Assembly: GCA_020634165.1 (NCBI GenBank)
Contig: JACKCF010000001.1
Location: 1,302,001-1,366,000, forward strand
Direction: 5' to 3'
Source: Anaerolineaceae bacterium
Lineage (GTDB): Bacteria > Chloroflexota > Anaerolineae > Aggregatilineales > Phototrophicaceae
Length of the DNA stretch: 64,000 nucleotides
In this document: piece by piece, positions 60,714 to 64,000 of the stretch
Position numbering within the stretch: the first letter of the stretch is position 1
How the letters are laid out: each line of letters begins with the position of its first letter
Made by a program: the position numbers and the translations under genes
Notes under the pieces: model-generated
The model's input: the letters and a program-made list of their open reading frames with translations, nothing else
Told to the model about the DNA's origin: nothing
Databases searched by the model: none

Positions 60714-61487
60714 TTAGGGGGTGATGCCAAACCGATTGAGCAGTTCCGTCAGGGCGGTGTTATATGCTAACGGATTCTCCTGCGTGACCTCAATCGAGTG
60801 GGTTCGCTGGATCGCTTCTGAGATAGTCTTGGGCAGTGCATCCCAGTCGACATCCTCGAACTTGAAGCTGTTGTGTCGGATCGTGATGATCGACTTACCC
60901 GCATCCAGTGCCCACTGTAATTCCTGCATGGTCACATCGGATGCCAGCGTGTCGTGTCCCAGCAGCAGCACGAAGTAGTCGGCCCCTTTGACGTTGCGCT
61001 CCAATTCGTCGCGCCAATCATCACCAGGGCGTAGCTGCATATCTACGAACGGCGCCAGCCCAGCCTGTTCCAGCACCTTGGCGATCAGCAGCGCGAATGC
61101 ACTGCTCTCGCTCCGTTTGTAGCTGACGAATACGCTGGCATGATCGACTTCTTCCAGTAGATCAAATGCGCTCTTGGTAAACGTATAATACGCTCGGAAC
61201 CAGTCACTGCTATCCAGGGCCAGATATTCCTGCCGCAGGAGCATATCATAGCCAGGATGCCCACCGATTCCCCAGCGTGTTTTTACATACTCGCGCAGAT
61301 TTTCGTTATCTGGCAGGGGGCCTTTGGTTTCGCTCTCTTCGCGTGGGAAGTAAATGCTGATCGTTGTGCCCCACAAATCATAAGACGCGCCTTCAGCCAA
61401 CTCACGAGCGAAGGTCTTGACGCGAGCCATCGGGTTAGACGGTAGCGGGCGGGTGCCAACGCGCTGCAAGTATTCTTCGATAGTCAT
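60714..61487 (-). CDS. TIR-domain protein
   Basis: 257 residues. The C-terminal half (about 117-235) is a TIR domain: ASVFVSYKRSESSAFALLIA as box 1, FVDMQLRPGDDWRDELERN as box 2, and the LGHDTLASDVTMQEL helix in which E189 is positioned like the catalytic glutamate of NAD-cleaving TIRs. The N-terminal 115 residues are unassigned, with several aromatic residues (WGTTISIYFPREE, YDMLLRQEYLALD). The ATG overlaps the stop of a small membrane-protein gene (ATGA). NAD hydrolysis or signalling is plausible; an anti-phage role is speculation. Confidence 0.83.
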   Translation of the reverse strand: MTIEEYLQRVGTRPLPSNPMARVKTFARELAEGASYDLWGTTISIYFPREESETKGPLPDNENLREYVKTRWGIGGHPGYDMLLRQEYLALDSSDWFRAYYTFTKSAFDLLEEVDHASVFVSYKRSESSAFALLIAKVLEQAGLAPFVDMQLRPGDDWRDELERNVKGADYFVLLLGHDTLASDVTMQELQWALDAGKSIITIRHNSFKFEDVDWDALPKTISEAIQRTHSIEVTQENPLAYNTALTELLNRFGITP

Positions 61488-61777
61488 GCGTTGTCCTCGT
61501 CGTAGGGCAGGCCGTGTTGAGCGCGACTTAACATCATATCACGCTGAACGCGGCGACTTTCAGTGAGTTCGGCAATACCCCAGGCAATACTCAGCAGGAT
61601 CACGCCGCCTGTGAAGGCCATAATCAGCAAGACCCACAATTCGCCCCGGATGGGATCATCGCCCTGTAGCAGGGTCTGGAAAATCTCATAGGTAGAGATG
61701 ACGGAAATGCCCAAAAATGCGACAGCCGTTACCAGGCTCACGGCGATAATGACGTACTTCATCAGGGTGTTGCCCAT
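61484..61777 (-). CDS. Small two-TM membrane protein coupled to the TIR gene
   Basis: 97 residues from ATG 61777 (GGGAG about 11 bases upstream; a GTG at 61795 is less likely). Two TM segments: YVIIAVSLVTAVAFLGISVI and LWVLLIMAFTGGVILLSIAW, with a short polar loop between and a cytoplasmic Arg-rich tail (ESRRVQRDMMLSRAQ). The last bases overlap the TIR start, implying coupled translation. It could anchor or regulate the TIR protein. No homologous family recognised. Confidence 0.62.
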   Translation of the reverse strand: MGNTLMKYVIIAVSLVTAVAFLGISVISTYEIFQTLLQGDDPIRGELWVLLIMAFTGGVILLSIAWGIAELTESRRVQRDMMLSRAQHGLPYDEDNA

Positions 61778-61818
61778 GCTTACATAGTCTCCCACGCAGG
61801 CCGAAAAGAACGGCGGTT

Positions 61819-61827
61819 AGTGTATCA
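61819..61827 (-). promoter_or_regulatory. Extended -10 element of the membrane/TIR operon
   Basis: On the minus strand TGA then TACACT (61824-61819), about 45 bases before the first start; no good -35. Confidence 0.35.
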
Positions 61828-61854
61828 TGTTTCCGCTACCGATGGCAGCATGGC

Positions 61855-62493
61855 CTAGTCGTCGCTGTCATCGACCACTGGAGGCTTGGTTTCGCCTTGC
61901 TTGATGAAGGCTTCTGCCGGTACGTTGATGCCCTCAAAGGCGTCGAACGTCAGATGCGCCATCGTCAATTCCATATTTTGGCGCACGATGTCGAACAGGC
62001 CAGCATAGCTGTTCGGCATACGCTCGGCATCGCTTAGGTTCAGCTTCTGGATCATCACTTCGATAGTGGCCACATCGCCCTCAATCTCCGTGAAATTGCC
62101 ATAAGGCAGTTCATCCAGCACGATTTCTGCGCCATCGAGTTCGTAAGTTGTGCGGTATTTTTCATAGGCCATGAAGGGATAGTATCCCAGTCGCCCAAGA
62201 ATAAGGTCCATCATGTCGTAATCATCGACCACAACCTCGAATTCCTCGCGGCTGATGATGCCATTTTCAACGATACCTGGCCCCTTAAACGTCAGCAGTG
62301 TGCGCACATCCTGCCGTAGACGCACAACAATCCCCTGGGGCGTTAATGAAAATTCATGGTCTTCATAGCGCACATTACGCTCAAAAACGCGCTCGGACTT
62401 GAGGGACGCGCCGTTGGCTTCCAGGGCGGCGATAATGGATTTCAGATTGGGGGTATAAAGCTTGACTTCAATCTCTTGCTTGCTCGTCGTCAT
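61855..62493 (-). CDS. CYTH-domain protein (class IV adenylate cyclase/triphosphatase fold)
   Basis: 212 residues. The CYTH tunnel fold is shown by the N-terminal EIEVKLYTP (ExExK motif), ALEANGASLKSE, VVRLRQDVRTLLTFKGPG, YEKYRTTYELDGAEIVLDELPYGNF and ITIEG-like FTEIEG. Such enzymes cleave triphosphate or polyphosphate chains or make cAMP. No CHAD domain is attached, unlike in many homologues; a CHAD protein is encoded separately in this window. Which reaction it performs is unknown. Confidence 0.87.
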   Translation of the reverse strand: MTTSKQEIEVKLYTPNLKSIIAALEANGASLKSERVFERNVRYEDHEFSLTPQGIVVRLRQDVRTLLTFKGPGIVENGIISREEFEVVVDDYDMMDLILGRLGYYPFMAYEKYRTTYELDGAEIVLDELPYGNFTEIEGDVATIEVMIQKLNLSDAERMPNSYAGLFDIVRQNMELTMAHLTFDAFEGINVPAEAFIKQGETKPPVVDDSDD

Positions 62494-62544
62494 CAGATTT
62501 GTACTCGCTAATGGACAATAAAACGCTTGGTTACTAACGTCTGG

Positions 62545-63039
62545 TTACTTATGGATCCGTTTAATCGCTTCCGGCAGATAGGCATCAATGGCATTGACCA
62601 GGGCGCTGTAGGGCATAGGTGGCGTCACTGGGGTCATGATGATGCCGTGACTATATTGCGCCGCCCCCCGTTCCAACTGCCATAATGTGCTGGCATGCAG
62701 CGGCATATTGCGCTGATGGTACAGCCGATCAAAGTGTACACGATGCAGTACATCACAGAAATGCTCATAACGGTCAAACGAAATTTCATAATGCAATGGT
62801 CGCTGGCCAAATAACCCTTCGTACAGGCAATCGAGGGTAGTGGATTGCGAAGTGTGTATCAAGGTGGCGATGCTGTTGGATGCACTGCCATCGGCATAAT
62901 AGCAGGTGATACGATGCACACTGTGAATACTCGGTCGTCGCAGGATGGCACGCAGGGTAGGCTGTTGGGTACGCTCCATAATCCCGTACATGGCTGTTTC
63001 CAGCCGCTCAATCCGTACCGGACTGTGATCAGGATTCAT
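62545..63039 (-). CDS. Protein of unknown function
   Basis: 164 residues from ATG 63039 (a TTG at 63042 precedes it). It is soluble, His- and Arg-rich, with a patch RYEHFCDVLHRVHFDRLY and a C-terminal helix. The start overlaps the 3' end of the upstream oxidoreductase gene by 11 bases, so both are probably on one transcript. I do not recognise the family. Confidence 0.5.
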   Translation of the reverse strand: MNPDHSPVRIERLETAMYGIMERTQQPTLRAILRRPSIHSVHRITCYYADGSASNSIATLIHTSQSTTLDCLYEGLFGQRPLHYEISFDRYEHFCDVLHRVHFDRLYHQRNMPLHASTLWQLERGAAQYSHGIIMTPVTPPMPYSALVNAIDAYLPEAIKRIHK

Positions 63040-64000
63040 CAAGCGTCAACACAACTTTGCCATCGACAGCATTGTTTTCGAGCAGTTCCTGGGCCTGTCG
63101 CGCCTCCTGTAGTGGGAATGTTGCCCCGATGACCGCCCTTAAGCGGCCAGCAAACAGCAAATCCATCACTTGTGTATAGTCACGTTGGGTGCCCATCGTG
63201 CTGCCGATCAGGCTGACGTGCTTGGTGAACAACTGTGCCACATTAATCTCGGCTTTGTAGCCTGTTGTTCCGCCGACGATCAGTACTCGCCCGCCGTAAG
63301 CTGTGCTGCGGATGCTGTCATTGAGTGTCGCCGCACCGACATTATCGACCACCACATCGACGCCCCGCTTATGGGTCAGCTTGTACACTTCACGCGACCA
63401 TTCCGGCGTTTCTTCCCGGTTGATGACCACGTCTGCACCCAGGTCGTTTGCGAGTTGGCATTTTTCGGCGTTGCTGCCGACCGCATACACGGTTGCACCG
63501 GCCAGTTTTGCGATTTGAATGCTCATGCTGTTAACGCCACCGGCTGCACCAACCACCAGCACCGTTTCGCCTGCCTGTAGATGCCCTCGTGTAATCAGTG
63601 AATGCCATGCCGTCACCCCTACCAGCCCCGCCGCCGCGACATCAGCAAATGGGAAGCCATCAGGAACAGGGTACAGATTACGCACTGGGAAAATCGCATA
63701 TTCTCGTGCGCTACCAGGGTAATCTTCACCCAAGATGCCAACCTGCTTGCCCTGATTTTCGTAAGGGCCATCCGGTTGCTGCGATGAATAAATGGTCGGG
63801 TTGATACCCACTGCATCACCCATCTGCCAGCCGATGACATCGGGTCCCAGGGCATCGATGATGCCAGCGCCATCACTGCCCATCGGATGCGGAAAATCCA
63901 GTTCCAACCCTTTCCAGCCGCGTCGTACGAACAGGTCCAGCCGATTGAGTGCGGCAGCCTTCATCCGAACGCGAACTTCTCCGAATCCTGGTTCAGGAAT
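63029..64000 (-). CDS. Zinc-independent alcohol dehydrogenase/quinone oxidoreductase family protein (5' end beyond window)
   Basis: The frame stays open to the last base of the window, so the start lies outside; 323 codons are visible. An in-frame ATG at 63964 is internal, because the preceding residues (IPEPGFGEVRVR) continue the typical PxPGxGEVxVxxxAAALNRLD beginning of the family. Rossmann motif VLVVGAAGGVNSMSIQIA, NAEKCQLANDLGADVVIN and VVVDNVGAATLNDS follow. The catalytic-zinc ligands of classic ADHs are replaced or absent in the visible N-terminal part, fitting a quinone oxidoreductase-like MDR enzyme. NADPH is the likely cofactor. Confidence 0.85.
   Translation of the reverse strand: MPEPGFGEVRVRMKAAALNRLDLFVRRGWKGLELDFPHPMGSDGAGIIDALGPDVIGWQMGDAVGINPTIYSSQQPDGPYENQGKQVGILGEDYPGSAREYAIFPVRNLYPVPDGFPFADVAAAGLVGVTAWHSLITRGHLQAGETVLVVGAAGGVNSMSIQIAKLAGATVYAVGSNAEKCQLANDLGADVVINREETPEWSREVYKLTHKRGVDVVVDNVGAATLNDSIRSTAYGGRVLIVGGTTGYKAEINVAQLFTKHVSLIGSTMGTQRDYTQVMDLLFAGRLRAVIGATFPLQEARQAQELLENNAVDGKVVLTLDES

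Overview
The window is a protein-dense bacterial chromosome segment, with about 55 genes and few gaps above 300 bases. It looks like core genome. I see no insertion sequence, prophage, CRISPR array, tRNA or rRNA gene. Gene content and sequence character (a grpE-dnaK-dnaJ-prmA heat-shock cluster headed by hrcA, very large multi-GAF histidine kinases, a SEC-C tailed SecA, separate CHAD and CYTH proteins, several GT-C type membrane glycosyltransferases, many small orphan membrane proteins) suggest a Chloroflexota bacterium, probably Anaerolineae-like. That assignment is inference from protein character and not from a marker-gene tree.

Layout. 1-4.4 kb: the 3' part of a NYN-domain protein, then rpsO and pnp, each with a structured mRNA leader. 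4.4-8.8 kb: an AI-2E family permease, a tight three-gene cluster (small acidic protein, methyltransferase-like fusion, THUMP-like methyltransferase), and a phosphoribosyltransferase. 9-12.9 kb: a translation block with two S1-repeat proteins, ribosomal protein S21 and IF-1. 12.9-20.7 kb (minus strand): hrcA, grpE, dnaK, dnaJ, prmA, a Mut7-C RNase-like protein and ubiE/menG. 20.9-26 kb: thioredoxin, a small orphan protein and a 1391-residue histidine kinase. 26.2-34.4 kb (plus): prs, a TVP38-like membrane protein, secA, and a probable operon of winged-helix protein, two small membrane proteins, adenosine deaminase and an MBL-fold hydrolase. 34.4-36.3 kb (minus): an orphan membrane-anchored protein and mutM. 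36.3-43.1 kb (plus): an MFS transporter behind a possible attenuator, dnaE and pfkA. 43.1-46.5 kb (minus): YbaK-type deacylase, aldose epimerase, SDR, a PH-domain membrane protein and a DUF4177-like protein. 46.7-52.6 kb (plus): a secreted SH3 protein, a multi-TM orphan, a CHAD protein and a GT-C type membrane protein. 52.5-64 kb (minus): two GT-C type membrane proteins, a three-gene biotin-dependent acyl-CoA carboxylase, a 4-TM protein, a small membrane protein translationally coupled to a TIR-domain protein, a CYTH protein, an orphan and a quinone oxidoreductase cut by the window end.

The genes work together in recognisable blocks: RNA turnover and translation (rpsO, pnp, two S1 proteins, S21, IF-1, PrmA), protein folding and export (DnaKJ/GrpE/HrcA, SecA, Trx), replication and repair (DnaE, MutM), central metabolism (PFK, Prs, acyl-CoA carboxylase, menaquinone methylation) and envelope glycosylation. 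The least conventional observations are the long perfect-stem leader of pnp, the duplicated S1 proteins of which one ends in an SSSG-polyAsp minisatellite tail, the leader/terminator in front of the MFS gene, the divergent Prs, and the TIR plus membrane-protein pair. None of these is proven to be a new system from sequence alone.
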